Notes: generated by a model from the letters alone, not told the origin. 64,000 nt of DNA from an uncultured Kiritimatiellota bacterium (GCA_944389585.1 CALXMW010000002.1:220982-284981); one strand, 5' to 3'; numbered from the stretch's first letter, positions 51,401-56,175 are shown. Translations and numbers: made by a program.

Positions 51401-53187
51401 ATTGCCACCGAAAGCGACTCACCGGTAAGATTGGCAATGCGCATGACGTTCTGCCCGAGTTCACAGGCCGTCACCAAATGCGCATTGCCCCACGATTCGT
51501 TCGAGGTCGAGGTCGCGGCCACGTCCGCGCCTTCCGGCATATAATAGAAGGTGCTCGCCTCACCGTTGAGCGTCACCGAGCAGTTTGTATCCCAATTGAA
51601 ATAGTCGTCGCAAGCGAAATAGAGATAGAGATCATAAGTGGTGTAAGGGATTCCCTCAACGTTGAGGGAGACGGTGGAATTGTCCGCCAACCCGGAGCGC
51701 AGAATCGGAATCATCCCCGCCTTCTCTTCATCGGAGGATGAAGCGTACCAATCCTGCATGTGGTTCGCCGATACGGCCAACTTGATGCCCGTCCGCCCAG
51801 CGGAATCCGTCACCTCCAAATCGCGCCAATTGACGGCGCTGGAAGTGGATGACATGAGGCCATTCCAGTGCACACCGGCCACAGGCACCACGCCGTAGTC
51901 CGTCTCGGCATCCACAAGGTGCGAATCGCCGTGACGGAAATCGACACTGATGGAATCCCCATTGACGATCTCCTCCCCTGAGGCAGCCACTTGACCCTGG
52001 AGGGTGAAATCAATGGCCGGAGACCACTTGTTCTGCTGACCGTTCACGTAGAAGGTCGCGGCAGCCGCAACACCACCATTCTCACTTCCAAGGACGGCGT
52101 ATCGTACCGTGAGACCGGAAGTAAGACTCGCCCCGAATTGCGGGACACTGTCCGCCCCAACGAAGAAGCATTCGTAAGACTCCGTGGAGGAGAGTTGCGT
52201 GCCTTCGGGGAAATAGAAGGTAGAGGTCGCATCCGCGGCGACTGTCGGCAACGGCTCGCCAACCTCATCGGAAACCGCCACGACCAAACCGTCGGCATCC
52301 GTCACGACCAGATGGCGAACGTTCGCGGTATTCGTGCGGTCCTCATCGGAAATATTGTTACCCGCCCACCATTCTACCTTGGCAGACATCAAGGCCACCT
52401 GCTCCGGAATCGGCGATGGCACATCCCCAGAAGCTATCAAGGAGCCAAACGTCACATTGAAGGAGTCCCAACGCCCACCACTCTCTCCCTGCGTCCTATC
52501 CGGGCCCGCCTCCCACTCCACCGTCTGGGAAGCAGACCCCGAACCGATGAACTCCATCTGCGAGAAGCCGAAGCTAACGATTCCATCGTTGCCATTGTCA
52601 GCGACAAGGGTCAGCGTCTCACCCGCGGCAAGCGTAACGGTCTGCCCCATGGGTACCGTGGCCTCAATAGTGGCGTCTGTGGTTTGGGCTCCTGGCCAAT
52701 TCACGGTGACAGCCTCAGAGGTCACGTCTCCCGCCGTGATGGTAAAGTCGGCGCGCTTCGCGGTGGTCTGCACCCCGCCCCAATTCGCGTTGTAGCAAAG
52801 GATGCCCCCAAAACGGACGGAATCAAAGACAATCGTTTCCGTCGCCGTGAAGGTGGCCGTCCACGATTGCCCCGACCCCAAAGTCTGGCGAGGCGAGAAG
52901 AAGGTGTCGATCGAGCCTACGTTGCTGTTGGTTTGGAACTTGTTTGTCTGATTGTCCCCTATGCTCCCGTTCGCCTGCGTAAGGTCCGTAAACGACAACA
53001 CGCCATCGGCGACGATGGAATCTGGCTCCTTGTCGCGGAAGGTGACGACGTTCGGCCCGGCGCCGTCCTGGGCTCTTGCGGCGAGGGGGGCGCCGGCGAT
53101 AAGGCCCGTGAGGGCAACGACAAAGAGGGTCGTGGGGGCGCCGCCACCAATGGACGCCCCGAAAAGCTTCCGCAAACTAGTTTTCAT
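33427..53187 (-). CDS. Giant secreted autotransporter-repeat (PATR-like) adhesin-type protein
   Basis: 6586 aa in one uninterrupted frame. The start ATG (MKTSLRKLFGAS) follows GAGG at 6 nt; another ATG lies four codons upstream. A signal peptide (LFVVALTGLIAGAPLAARAQ) is evident. Most of the length consists of short Gly/Thr/Leu strands typical of autotransporter-associated beta-strand repeats (GAGTLTKIGEGALTVAG, SGAGTLRVEGAGN), implying a long beta-helix. Embedded are five ~220-residue modules, a LamG-like domain (~1390-1604, HHYTFDDTVNDAATGGVNL) and an F5/8C-like segment (~3500-3710). The C-terminus (LYLFRTSARFWMILR) has no visible beta-barrel or anchor, so the secretion route is unclear. 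Probably an adhesin or glycan-binding surface fibre. Confidence 0.9.
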   Translation of the reverse strand: MKTSLRKLFGASIGGGAPTTLFVVALTGLIAGAPLAARAQDGAGPNVVTFRDKEPDSIVADGVLSFTDLTQANGSIGDNQTNKFQTNSNVGSIDTFFSPRQTLGSGQSWTATFTATETIVFDSVRFGGILCYNANWGGVQTTAKRADFTITAGDVTSEAVTVNWPGAQTTDATIEATVPMGQTVTLAAGETLTLVADNGNDGIVSFGFSQMEFIGSGSASQTVEWEAGPDRTQGESGGRWDSFNVTFGSLIASGDVPSPIPEQVALMSAKVEWWAGNNISDEDRTNTANVRHLVVTDADGLVVAVSDEVGEPLPTVAADATSTFYFPEGTQLSSTESYECFFVGADSVPQFGASLTSGLTVRYAVLGSENGGVAAAATFYVNGQQNKWSPAIDFTLQGQVAASGEEIVNGDSISVDFRHGDSHLVDAETDYGVVPVAGVHWNGLMSSTSSAVNWRDLEVTDSAGRTGIKLAVSANHMQDWYASSSDEEKAGMIPILRSGLADNSTVSLNVEGIPYTTYDLYLYFACDDYFNWDTNCSVTLNGEASTFYYMPEGADVAATSTSNESWGNAHLVTACELGQNVMRIANLTGESLSVAINRVQLSDDSGTRGCLTAFQIVERRHVGANSWEGTLAGVVNASAVEVQNTTTGAKAKLTELGADDVVSLSFTEQVSLTVDADVNADTLTLTGEGENAPLIVQTAPTNGGAIVAESVRLTQGTLIAGVGAFASENPITLATGTTLGVMGSDGAAFTQAVTGAGSVRIWSGSDVTLAAAFTHTGGTTVATDGGTETITTTLRYAGQPLGEGPVTVGAGGVFDLCGLACDQDIALNGGTLANTGIPNPVTPQVASVNFQSGQGTVADGATGGLLAMLGDYWTDTTGGSGTATPDFVDLANITTSGATPAPIEGLQVAWSAGTYQDGANNTSFLKGYLDDNNQRTDYFASKVTVTVPENVARCGYDLYLYYSSDAGNYGFAPVPVRANGVVTHYTYENGEVVIAAAPALTATAANVAHWGSLSEGRNTVAEGTNVMVLRGRTETQLEIGLPSYGNPDAGADRARGCIAAIQIVTKTGVLPPVYSGTLTLEGAGTLNAIEGVTFSGTLAGTGTLTKIGEGALTVAGATATDATTLAATAGELTFGEGNDLPGLTLNLGVNASVEAASAFTLGSLSGSGDFDLGDVSTLTFAGAAAEADYSGALAADGALSLVKQGTNTQSLDNLAGINALAVVAEGGTLALGSGVNALTRLETAGGNVTALPASVAYAEMASGNAAAATAATASAARPAAETATAATVSNFTLAQDGEIRYETAGDLEKFLPKGFLVAGRTYKVVLAQTLADTLAFPCSFKVQGASGVTLEPYRVAADGTLEKIEAGVVVFGNTLYLNSAAAILGDLSTLPAASHHYTFDDTVNDAATGGVNLTNDGTMTYAASDNGQALSDGTPYSNGVSPNPNGEEWTAGLFLNTASAPRNAVLAHFGVGGGDGAPVAGSVVLATGVEPGTLSVWWHDGTDYRNVLTAGLGLGGDAVWHHLLLTHSAQGFRLYVDGEEAAVAPGAYASRPGRLQVGKALGGAISGLVDGAGRFLLDDLATWPTVLREGQIALAMAEVAGKWRWNEAATPAELFGAAAQWTNAEGTAAAWPTENANTYTARATLTRTADVADLVDALNTFTARWTLLQGEPLTLTITDSTVDFPESAGTVVVDSALTLDLSGMVYGLLTQAFAENGVRLADGVWNGEITLAGAPEGYDLSVEARDDGLWLTCERYTRAVASVNFNANGFRGNPSPGDAAQVGAAEVAGLVGTLGEHWTATTGGVGSVSPDFVDYADRTVTSAAAAPIEGIAVAWNVGSNDGVYSYAANTTSYLKGYLDDTTSGDAFSRSVTLTVPTEVAPLGYDVYIYFASDSAGENHFGKFSPVSVRAGSDGATTIYSYNDARELITVSSASRDTAWGSIRDGLRTVDEGTNVMVLRGRTEETLQISIHGYGSGNSPSDGPRGSIAALQIVRHGAESAYTREVETPEAAWTETDAWTKVDDNTKAAAPEADAQVTIGIAGDTTLDMGELTALKLAAIETYGEGVLTLTFDGNAVVGAMTAGETYALVNATLDPDKVRVRVTPPTNGSVVSVSVTATGATATATAPMGTVYRATVSGATAWDSIQWTPNTGKPGTDDTAILTLTGDADLTGSASVGMMQVYAGGHAVSRANTVTAGAWHFLEDAILAVKDGQTLPTFATAPKRVRYDYTYEQNYTSTTAYETEFTAGFNASLDLAAGGLVEFSAGTVTVGTINPSNGPTVSTLIFSGTANLTMTGDQNANGLKIANGTVTFRDNARATLSRIHMRCLNASDGTLIVEGNASLSVTGSSNIDSNTNALQLGDYGGLATLILRDNATFRATNGAMLLLCNNQSGTMSQHRTTLTIEDNAKMYLAGISRARSSEGIINLNGGTLFLGNRGFYSFNNSTAPITLNFNGGTLGVWEDLTWGEAVTAACQTVTGDPTLEVAEGVTLTLEAGANLLPADGNATVRGAGTVKSALATLPALRLEDGLFVVTADAQTPGLELAGGALRLEARLTAGDFAARVPSRVAFLLGGESDAYLSAGEGRVPDLSRVTAVLTLDPDRQAGTLIPYEAPLYLGACDPAATPSIAGFMVENNVGNAIGTQTPVYVAGAQGLGLYARLTGNEVTKPHTLALTDPTTGDSVTQSVADTYGYWIFDGQVDGARLLLPTGTLNFREAVFQGERIVLAAPGAEPHLLLQAKALTLNTPLTIDLTGWEAALRDFVDSAVDNLPCSLCLIAAESLAGEGMVIPAFPDALPEAYKNALSLVATDRGVYLVAKAPGRLAQSLSVNFADRATALAAPPAKPGAYAVPVAGWNTLAGSFFSADLRVSDLAGVASIPAVGANGQNTQLSATAAGVVADASAPATLIQAWLTDDAAQTVRVANIPFARYRLALVFAADFAGAAYAPVTVGSDVYAMDAAGYTRKNVLAYAKTGALGDTAWGSTARDGLSAENPDVLGVNTLVTDVLTAPAIDIALPRLVYGRTYAGLAALQIIEAPDTATSEEGTDYTYAFTAGDENVNLANLGLTVDGEPGQTWQSGANNTLSLTVPEGLDVTLTLPLNFRARSIVATDGGSLTLQVEGNGGAVLNTLDAGGLGNLTVHFPCAGVAFTPATGLNRFEAAFDNAGETYTIADGATLSLGENSGIAVSLNGTLDRTGATTTLLVDPASTGTLRRDYPVTLASAAMNVAAYGGMTWAFKQVTLGNGTHYVCPSFLIEEGDTWDATAATIWPNSTGHTLTQTGGELIFNVTGGERGYLVGSVNSSVIDADILLSGGRLQGKQFVSWAKNSHLDITVTGTGVLAVGVGSGTNQHISGNSLAGSFGANSSGTEWVNSLPVTISGGGTLEPTAATLAKYGLGTVTVTLGEDSNLVFGAATPAVVDMTLPVVFAGTADAPTTLDPGTYGTLVLNAANTGSGALTLARGTVALADASGLGEATVTVASGAAFEARGFTGEGEGSEEARTVPVVAIKLDIPAGVGANDGTAIQEFCLYQGDDKVEWPRGTTLSGSPNWAAGGNEAINALIDSVTGGVASPGTWTNPENGITGAYTGNAKNNKWYPITNTTGTASATITIGGDGVVFDSYTLWCSDLQNRFPSAWTLSVRYKGEDDWTELDPQSGQNRPAANTESNKYRVTLRTEGGATTLDAVTGKVVFQVGSQCRAVRKVGVTGFPYVARIAGTIDLPDSGKDGIRFFLDGEEFAADAVEVDETSGLVTFREGGALVPADVTWNTANVSGTWADGVGGADGPWEDGATFINGAAVTFPAVNQPTVATVAGSVKPGTVTFNEGTTTAYYTFAGAEDAVLDLSAQTPVNVGSTTNQYIDFAAGAGTTFDVPIATSGAGVGINLPNGAVRLVGALSDNNRTATLLGSGNLNEAGQHGVWHASGDLTLMPRAGETQRLSANSGQLYGDGTIIVQGQVATDGTVSGGTVEFGGTAPAISNNTDSAYNNAFRGDFVVRDGATLDVAMMRGDGSVNVDDNPFFRTGSGAQDALYKRGEDGTHRTGFTLRNGGALRVGIRGLNAGWNNYTNADIVLNEAVVVGRNATYHPDFSARNVRQYMVHSLRMDGDGATLRIGGTAQGTASNRGLSLIQGSRLTVAGVGDAGDPADPAVDSALDEAGQPVDAETFGTLTRGISARIVTDDPTAGFKISEFGFDAADPNVYLDVGEGSALTIDAPLGAAAGTAFVKQGAGRLELTWPTIDNVVEVEVEEGALGGDAELTSGSVTVASGATVEAGLSVTELALESGATLALDPTGARQLRAGTVTFAAGGRYVISAISAPPTPAAGREPVKILSWSNVVDVSAAGFLVDDSLTTAGYGVEIRADGLYLAPAATYVRVLGTVVEDKAYALNWFDRAWHRADDFSTLVDYAPAANETANVVFIVPNSASSVGLRVTLDREVSFATVRFARGEYDENGKLIDIGAWCDGTVDYVYDLTRAEMPGERETRTYAFLPTLAYLNKEGGVETAQLTQAQVPDGYEAEIDGVTATVYLGTGGETGAINVSFTGGSEGSLSWIGTDTAPCGAVPFAGVYWNNASTQGGAGLESLPLGGGYRGYRLTPRMSGVSGDLADAPTVRYAFTAGRAVAGRAGLAAGFLAGGNANPGALGFIDASGVSAAGWAVRVDDIPFARYDLYLLFAGSGEGAATYPAVRVKPGTGAWRTYAFRNGWTAPAGSGDAWAGQAVLDEGFADGANLLHLRIEGGGTLQIVPHDGANGNNAEVGLAALQIVEIPQGEPAFYAAQGPTWSGQTWDYAATGANGASQAVRAAAWQDATPDAPHYALLDGLTRLDVDRAAALPFLRRTGSGSLELTGTAGTLSAGTLDLLEASGTVTVHEDLFVQAPNVILGDAVTLVPFPNAAADASLAWRWVYPDDVDHTATLSKKGPYALTLTQPVDNNLRIDAGTLWLTQVGNGDANYPRTISGAGTLGWAGNAFRVAFNNLPDGSADADGIFLRVASGTVTMAAAANNSLPAERTILIENGGTVEFSYSSPEDGNTRPLFTNGRFLIRNGGRLRYNATNASNLFRNTNATNCLQVPTVELQSGQFQQNLTGSGNNGTVHDVLTITSDGLSRHHIIHDNANCWASRALNVRNGQILVNSGKLALTFGGGNNASRNSIHLMSTAEVAASHGDADETCGYINVANGATFYSGYPIVATNTDWATNDATLVKIGGGVWVQAHNICQSVGYHFVTGQGQDGGNSPGGNQPYCNVEVRAGTLRLNGSRTFAQPTSGYMAGGAVQDRTVTIQNNARLDGAGDFDQHFTVEIEQGGTLAAGFPADAEWATAADGWYGTWFNDLPERFKKPTTEATAITFNGGLEFEDGAVLEVDLAKAVASTNTLVRVSGEGARVSLGSSLTVRLTNLQTAFDGPVKLTNFAVDPNSRPTVNCPEAIALDGAVQWLTDAKALGDESANATVHNLWLIASGDSYVWANQSGNWSDSRWTHQGATTGIVNGITAPEDAPKARVVADSADVALTVDQDPGEPNQPDWGLHGLVLSAAQGRALTLAQGGTLGGTVDAPTGTLNGLSIDASLWKVGPGTARVDALAKLKNGAILAVNEGTLALTRPLLRADPSAGQSANTLGADLSIEQGATLTFAFAEPTDLEEAYFEGKAIDPQALTLNGSFSGAGTLRVEGAGNQVTLASLTATTARQDGALSYSVGKGARLTLDGDTPAAVGEATPRAVTVEGTLDLASERALGATTAWTWSLGDDALVTTADDARIRGTVRLDAGAATLGRDSQQWDGDLTAEVGAGATLTFTGNIQTPEDAPASATFAKRGAGTAVIDDAGYFSPGLHVDVAEGTLRVEGTLSVTPGDGRDVVPAWTVRGGATLAIGGGTCSFSDGSLTVEAGGVLDCADGAITLNTGVDRPALLEDGARLRFGDGTSLIESAALTIPTGLRVEGRVTVEVAVDNPAGLRLSEYPLIAFGNSARQGTGTFVLGGANVTALAAAGWTLEDRGADGVYLVAFGNGQNYVWAGTAAGWLDGNAWVYNGASTPTTWVDGTSQGAVTFLDRQPIGQVDVPGQYRTVGSTGTQQVTALRSENSGGDYALEGAGGLTVQGLLLKTGASGLTFRRPVTLGNSGSLNVQGGTVTFENTVGTTDAPDALAVPVTLGQGATLAFVGGRARTLSGTLEADASAILSNADGTLTLACAVPGLTLRATGGTLALTAADQALALGGEDAPTFDLSGNAALTLGGTLSGGGTVAPGFSEGTRGVTLRWAAAASAESASVPRLGDLGEAVSTLVYAPRSGHLILDPGSLMDGAALSLENDALETTALWLGAGDGAGDEAIRLSSLTATGAACIGVEPVRALSGGSAWAGERTLTLALSGDASFGGTFVGADDAAGAIRAGLTLEKADPAAAGTPTFTYSGESTAGTVGTLTAGAGVRVSVTGEWAGAATAAEGGLLGGSGTLGAVALGAGGALSANAADVRGELAPATLTLGSLELGAGAGLEVLARVDEASGATELSLVQVAGTCRLGANDLALNVYLDLEEGAAVNNRKILGWDALDGYQRITCVVKVPDGQGGWQESDDYAVRRGDDGLYLFRTSARFWMILR
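38893..39570 (-). repeat. Repeat module copy 5 in giant protein
   Basis: About residues 4540-4764. It opens LSWIGTDTAPCGAVPFAGVYWN, contains IPFARYDLYLLFAG and ends GLAALQIVEIP. Confidence 0.7.
44080..44715 (-). repeat. Repeat module copy 4 in giant protein
   Basis: About residues 2825-3035. It opens LSVNFADRAT, contains IPFARYRLALVFAADF and ends AGLAALQIIEAP. Confidence 0.7.
47205..47915 (-). repeat. Repeat module copy 3 in giant protein
   Basis: About residues 1758-1994. It opens VASVNFNANGF, contains GYDVYIYFASDS and EGTNVMVLRGRTEE, and ends RGSIAALQIVRHG. Closest to copy 2. Confidence 0.75.
49993..50663 (-). repeat. Repeat module copy 2 in giant protein
   Basis: About residues 842-1065. 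It opens VASVNFQSGQG, contains GYDLYLYYSSDAG and EGTNVMVLRGRTET, and ends RGCIAAIQIVTK. Confidence 0.75.
51335..51960 (-). repeat. Repeat module copy 1 in giant protein
   Basis: About residues 410-618. It opens ISVDFRHGDSH, contains YTTYDLYLYFACDDYF and GQNVMRIANL, and ends RGCLTAFQIVER. Confidence 0.7.
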
Positions 53188-53210
53188 TGCGTACCTCATA
53201 TCACTCTCTT

Positions 53211-53216
53211 AGCTTA
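53211..53216 (-). promoter_or_regulatory. -10 element of the giant gene
   Basis: TAAGCT in the context GATTTGGTAAGCT, related to the shared extended -10. It lies 23 nt before the start codon, leaving room for the GAGG ribosome site. Confidence 0.5.
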
Positions 53217-53279
53217 CCAAATCTCGGGGCGGCTGCAAAGCGTTTTTGGGGGATTGGCTTGAGGATGGGCGGGGGCCGC

Positions 53280-53368
53280 GCGGCTCCCGCACAGGCGCGG
53301 AGGGGGACTTCTCTGGCATCGTGTCCCCGTTCTATTCTTAGCGGCTCCCGCACAGGCGCGGAGGGGGA
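53280..53368. repeat. Pair of identical 28-bp direct repeats, 61-bp period
   Basis: Copies at 53280-53307 and 53341-53368 are identical over 28 bp and separated by 33 bp. Each has an imperfect palindrome (CTCCCGC and GCGGAG around ACAGGC). The spacing equals that of a type I-E CRISPR unit, but there are only two copies and no cas gene, so I call it a repeat rather than an array. Confidence 0.9.
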
Positions 53369-53380
53369 AAGGGGCTGATT

Positions 53381-53394
53381 GGGGGGGGGGGGGG
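53381..53394. repeat. G14 homopolymer tract
   Basis: Fourteen consecutive G on the plus strand, 165 bp beyond the -10 of the giant gene and just after the adhE terminator. Tracts this long are prone to slippage. Confidence 0.95.
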
Positions 53395-53425
53395 AAAGAA
53401 AAGCGCCCCGGGGGTGCCGGGGCGC
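53394..53425 (-). terminator. Rho-independent terminator of adhE
   Basis: 9-bp stem GCGCCCCGG/CCGGGGCGC with a 5-nt loop, followed on the minus strand by TTTTCTTTCC. Confidence 0.9.
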
Positions 53426-53457
53426 GTTTGGGTGGCTGACGTGGGCCGGGGGCCGGG

Positions 53458-56175
53458 TCAGTCGATCTTGGGGGCGCCGGGGGCCGCTTTGTACTTGGGG
53501 CCGTAGTAGGCCTTGAGGTAGATCTCGCGGATCTCGGGGATCAGCGGGTAGCGGGGGTTGGCGGGGGTGCACTGGTCGTCGAAGGCGTCTTCGGCGAGGG
53601 CGTCGAGGTTGCGGAGGAACTCGTCTTCGGGGACGCCCCAGGCTTGGATGGAGTCGGGGATGTTGACGGCCTTCTTGAGCTTGGCGATGGCGTCGATGAG
53701 GGCTTCGACCTTGTCGGCGTCGCTCTTGCCGTGGGCGAGGCCGAGGACGTCGGCGACGCGGGCGTAGCGGGAGCGGGCCATGGGGTAGGTGTATTGGGGG
53801 AAGATGGCCTGCTTGGCGGGGTTCTCGACTGCGTTGTAGCGGATGACGTCGCAGATAAGGAGCGCGTTGGCGATGCCGTGGGGGATGTTGTATTTGGCGC
53901 CGAGCTTGTGGGCCATGGAGTGGCAGAGGCCGAGGAAGGCGTTGGCGAAGGCCATGCCGGCGATGTTGCTGGCGTAGTGCATCTTCTCGCGGGCCTTGCG
54001 GTTGTTGGCGCCTTCGTCGTAGCTGAGCTTGAGGTATTTGAAGACGAGGCGGGCGGCCTCGAGGCTGAGGGCGTTGGACCACTCGGTGGAGAGGACCGAG
54101 ACCATGGCCTCGAGGGCGTGGACGAGGGCGTCGATGCCGGAGGCGGCGGTGAGGCCGCGGGGCATGGTGAGGACGAGCTCGGGGTCGGCGATGGCCATGT
54201 CGGGCGTCAGCGCGTAGTCGGCGATGGGGTATTTCTTGTGGGTGCGGCTGTCGGTGACGACGGCGAAGGGGGTGACTTCCGAGCCGGTGCCGGAGGTGGT
54301 GGGGATGGCCACCATCATGGCTTTGGCGCCGAGTTTGGGGAAGGTGTAGATGCGCTTCTCGATGTCCATGAAGCGCATGGCCATGTCCTCGAACTTGGCC
54401 TCGGGGTTCTCGTAGCGCAGCCACATCATCTTGGCCGCGTCCATGGGCGAGCCGCCGCCGAGGGCGACGATGAGGTCGGGCTTGAAGGAGTTGATGCGCT
54501 GGAGGCCGAGCTCGATGGTGTCGGTGTCCGGGTCGGGCTTGACCTCGTGGAAGATCTCGGTCTCGATGCCCATCTCGTCGAAGACCTTGGTGATCTTCTC
54601 GGTGTAGCCCAGGTCGAAGAGGGGCTTGTCGGTGACGAGGAAGGCGCGCTTGCGGTCGCTGAGCTCGCGGAGGGCGAAGGGCAGGCAGCCGAACTTGAAG
54701 TAGACCTTCGGGGGGACCTTGAACCAGAGCATGTTCTCGCGGCGGGCGGCGATGGTCTTGATGTTCATGAGGTGCTTGACTCCGATGTTTTCCGAGACGG
54801 CGTTGCCGCCCCAGCTGCCGCAGCCGAGGGTGAGCGAGGGCGCGAGCTTGAAGTTGTAGAGGTCGCCGATGGCGCCCTGGGAGGCGGGGATGTTGACGAG
54901 GACGCGGCCGGTCTCGACGAGCGAGCCGTAGGTCTTGATGCGCTCCTCGTTGTGGGGGTTGGTGTAGAGCACGGAGGTGTGGCCCAGGCCGCCGGCCTCG
55001 ATGAGCTTCTTGGCCATCATGGCGCCTTCCTCGAAGTTCTTGCACTTGTAGAGCGCCAGGACGGGGGAGAGCTTCTCGTGGGCGAAGGGCTCCTCGGGGC
55101 CCATGGTGATGTCCTTGGTCTCGCCGATGAGGACCTTGGCCTCCTTGGGCACCTTGATGCCGGCCATCTCGGCGATCTTCCAGGCGCTCTGGCCGACGAT
55201 CTTGGCGTTGAGCTTGCCGTCGATGAAGATGGTGGCGGCGACCTTGGCGCGCTCGGCGGGGTTGAGGAGGTAGGCGCCGCGGGCGAGGAACTCCTTCTTG
55301 ACCTCGTTGTAGATGCTCTCGACGACGATGACGGACTGCTCGGAGGCGCAGATCATGCCGTTGTCGAAGGTCTTGGACATGAGGATGGAGGAGACGGCCA
55401 TCTTGATGTGCGCCGTCTCGTCGATGAGCGCCGGGGTGTTGCCCGCGCCCACGCCGATGGCCGGGCGGCCGGAGGAGTAGGCGGCCTTGACCATGCCGGG
55501 GCCGCCGGTGGCGAGGATGAGGTTGGTGTACTTGTGGTGCATCAGCGCCGCGGAGACGGCCATGGTGGGGTGCTTGATGCAGCCGACGATGCCCTCAGGG
55601 GCGCCGGCGCGGACGGCCGCGCGCTCGATGATCATGGCCGCGGCGTAGGTGGAGTTCTTGGCGCGCGGGTGGGGGCTGAAGACGATGCCGTTGCGCGTCT
55701 TGAGCGCGAGCAGCGCCTTGAAGATGGCCGTGGAGGTGGGGTTCGTGGTCGGCACGATGCCGGCGATGATGCCCAGCGGCTCGGCCACGCGGCTGATGCC
55801 GTAGGTCTCGTCGTGCTCCAGCTCGCCGCAGGTCTTCACGTTCTTGTAGCTGTTGTAGATGTACTCGGAGGCGAAGTGGTTCTTCGTCACCTTGTCCTCC
55901 ACCACGCCCATGCCCGTCTCCTCGACGGCCATCTTGGCCAGCTCGATGCGGTGGGCGCACGCCGAGAGCGCGCACTCGCGGAAAATCTTGTCCACCTGCT
56001 CCTGGGTGTACGTCGCGTAGATGGCCTGCGCCTTCTTCACGCGCTCCATCAGCGCGTCAAGCTCCTTCAGGCCTTCCTCGTCGGTGGGGGCGGCGGCGGG
56101 CGCGGCCGGCACGGGCGCGGGCGCCTTCTTGGCGGCGGGCTTGGCGGCTTTCGCGGCGGGTTTCTTCGTTGCCAT
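53458..56175 (-). CDS. adhE: AdhE, bifunctional acetaldehyde-CoA/alcohol dehydrogenase
   Basis: 905 aa fermentative enzyme that reduces acetyl-CoA to acetaldehyde and then ethanol, regenerating NAD+; it forms spirosomes in known cases. The N-terminal aldehyde dehydrogenase half has the catalytic Cys276 (DNGMICASEQ). The C-terminal iron-dependent alcohol dehydrogenase half has GGGSPMDAAKMMW (~590) and metal-binding histidines (CHSMAHKLGAKYNIPHGIANA). Unusually, ~30 residues of Lys/Ala/Pro-rich sequence (ATKKPAAKAAKPAAKKAPAP) precede the enzyme. The ATG at 56175 follows AGGAG at 6 nt. Transcribed alone, with a sigma70-like promoter and a terminator. Confidence 0.97.
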   Translation of the reverse strand: MATKKPAAKAAKPAAKKAPAPVPAAPAAAPTDEEGLKELDALMERVKKAQAIYATYTQEQVDKIFRECALSACAHRIELAKMAVEETGMGVVEDKVTKNHFASEYIYNSYKNVKTCGELEHDETYGISRVAEPLGIIAGIVPTTNPTSTAIFKALLALKTRNGIVFSPHPRAKNSTYAAAMIIERAAVRAGAPEGIVGCIKHPTMAVSAALMHHKYTNLILATGGPGMVKAAYSSGRPAIGVGAGNTPALIDETAHIKMAVSSILMSKTFDNGMICASEQSVIVVESIYNEVKKEFLARGAYLLNPAERAKVAATIFIDGKLNAKIVGQSAWKIAEMAGIKVPKEAKVLIGETKDITMGPEEPFAHEKLSPVLALYKCKNFEEGAMMAKKLIEAGGLGHTSVLYTNPHNEERIKTYGSLVETGRVLVNIPASQGAIGDLYNFKLAPSLTLGCGSWGGNAVSENIGVKHLMNIKTIAARRENMLWFKVPPKVYFKFGCLPFALRELSDRKRAFLVTDKPLFDLGYTEKITKVFDEMGIETEIFHEVKPDPDTDTIELGLQRINSFKPDLIVALGGGSPMDAAKMMWLRYENPEAKFEDMAMRFMDIEKRIYTFPKLGAKAMMVAIPTTSGTGSEVTPFAVVTDSRTHKKYPIADYALTPDMAIADPELVLTMPRGLTAASGIDALVHALEAMVSVLSTEWSNALSLEAARLVFKYLKLSYDEGANNRKAREKMHYASNIAGMAFANAFLGLCHSMAHKLGAKYNIPHGIANALLICDVIRYNAVENPAKQAIFPQYTYPMARSRYARVADVLGLAHGKSDADKVEALIDAIAKLKKAVNIPDSIQAWGVPEDEFLRNLDALAEDAFDDQCTPANPRYPLIPEIREIYLKAYYGPKYKAAPGAPKID

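Noticed and set aside
44986..51741. A 2251-codon open frame on the plus strand, antisense to the giant gene, with other long antisense frames at 34345-37119 and 37309-42105
   Set aside because: They mirror the codon structure of the GC-rich minus-strand gene, have low-complexity translations rich in Gly, Ala, Val, Arg and Asp, no ribosome site and no recognisable domain.
53280..53368. Annotating the 28-bp repeats as a CRISPR array
   Set aside because: Only two repeats and one spacer, no leader or cas genes in the window; kept as a repeat and a finding.
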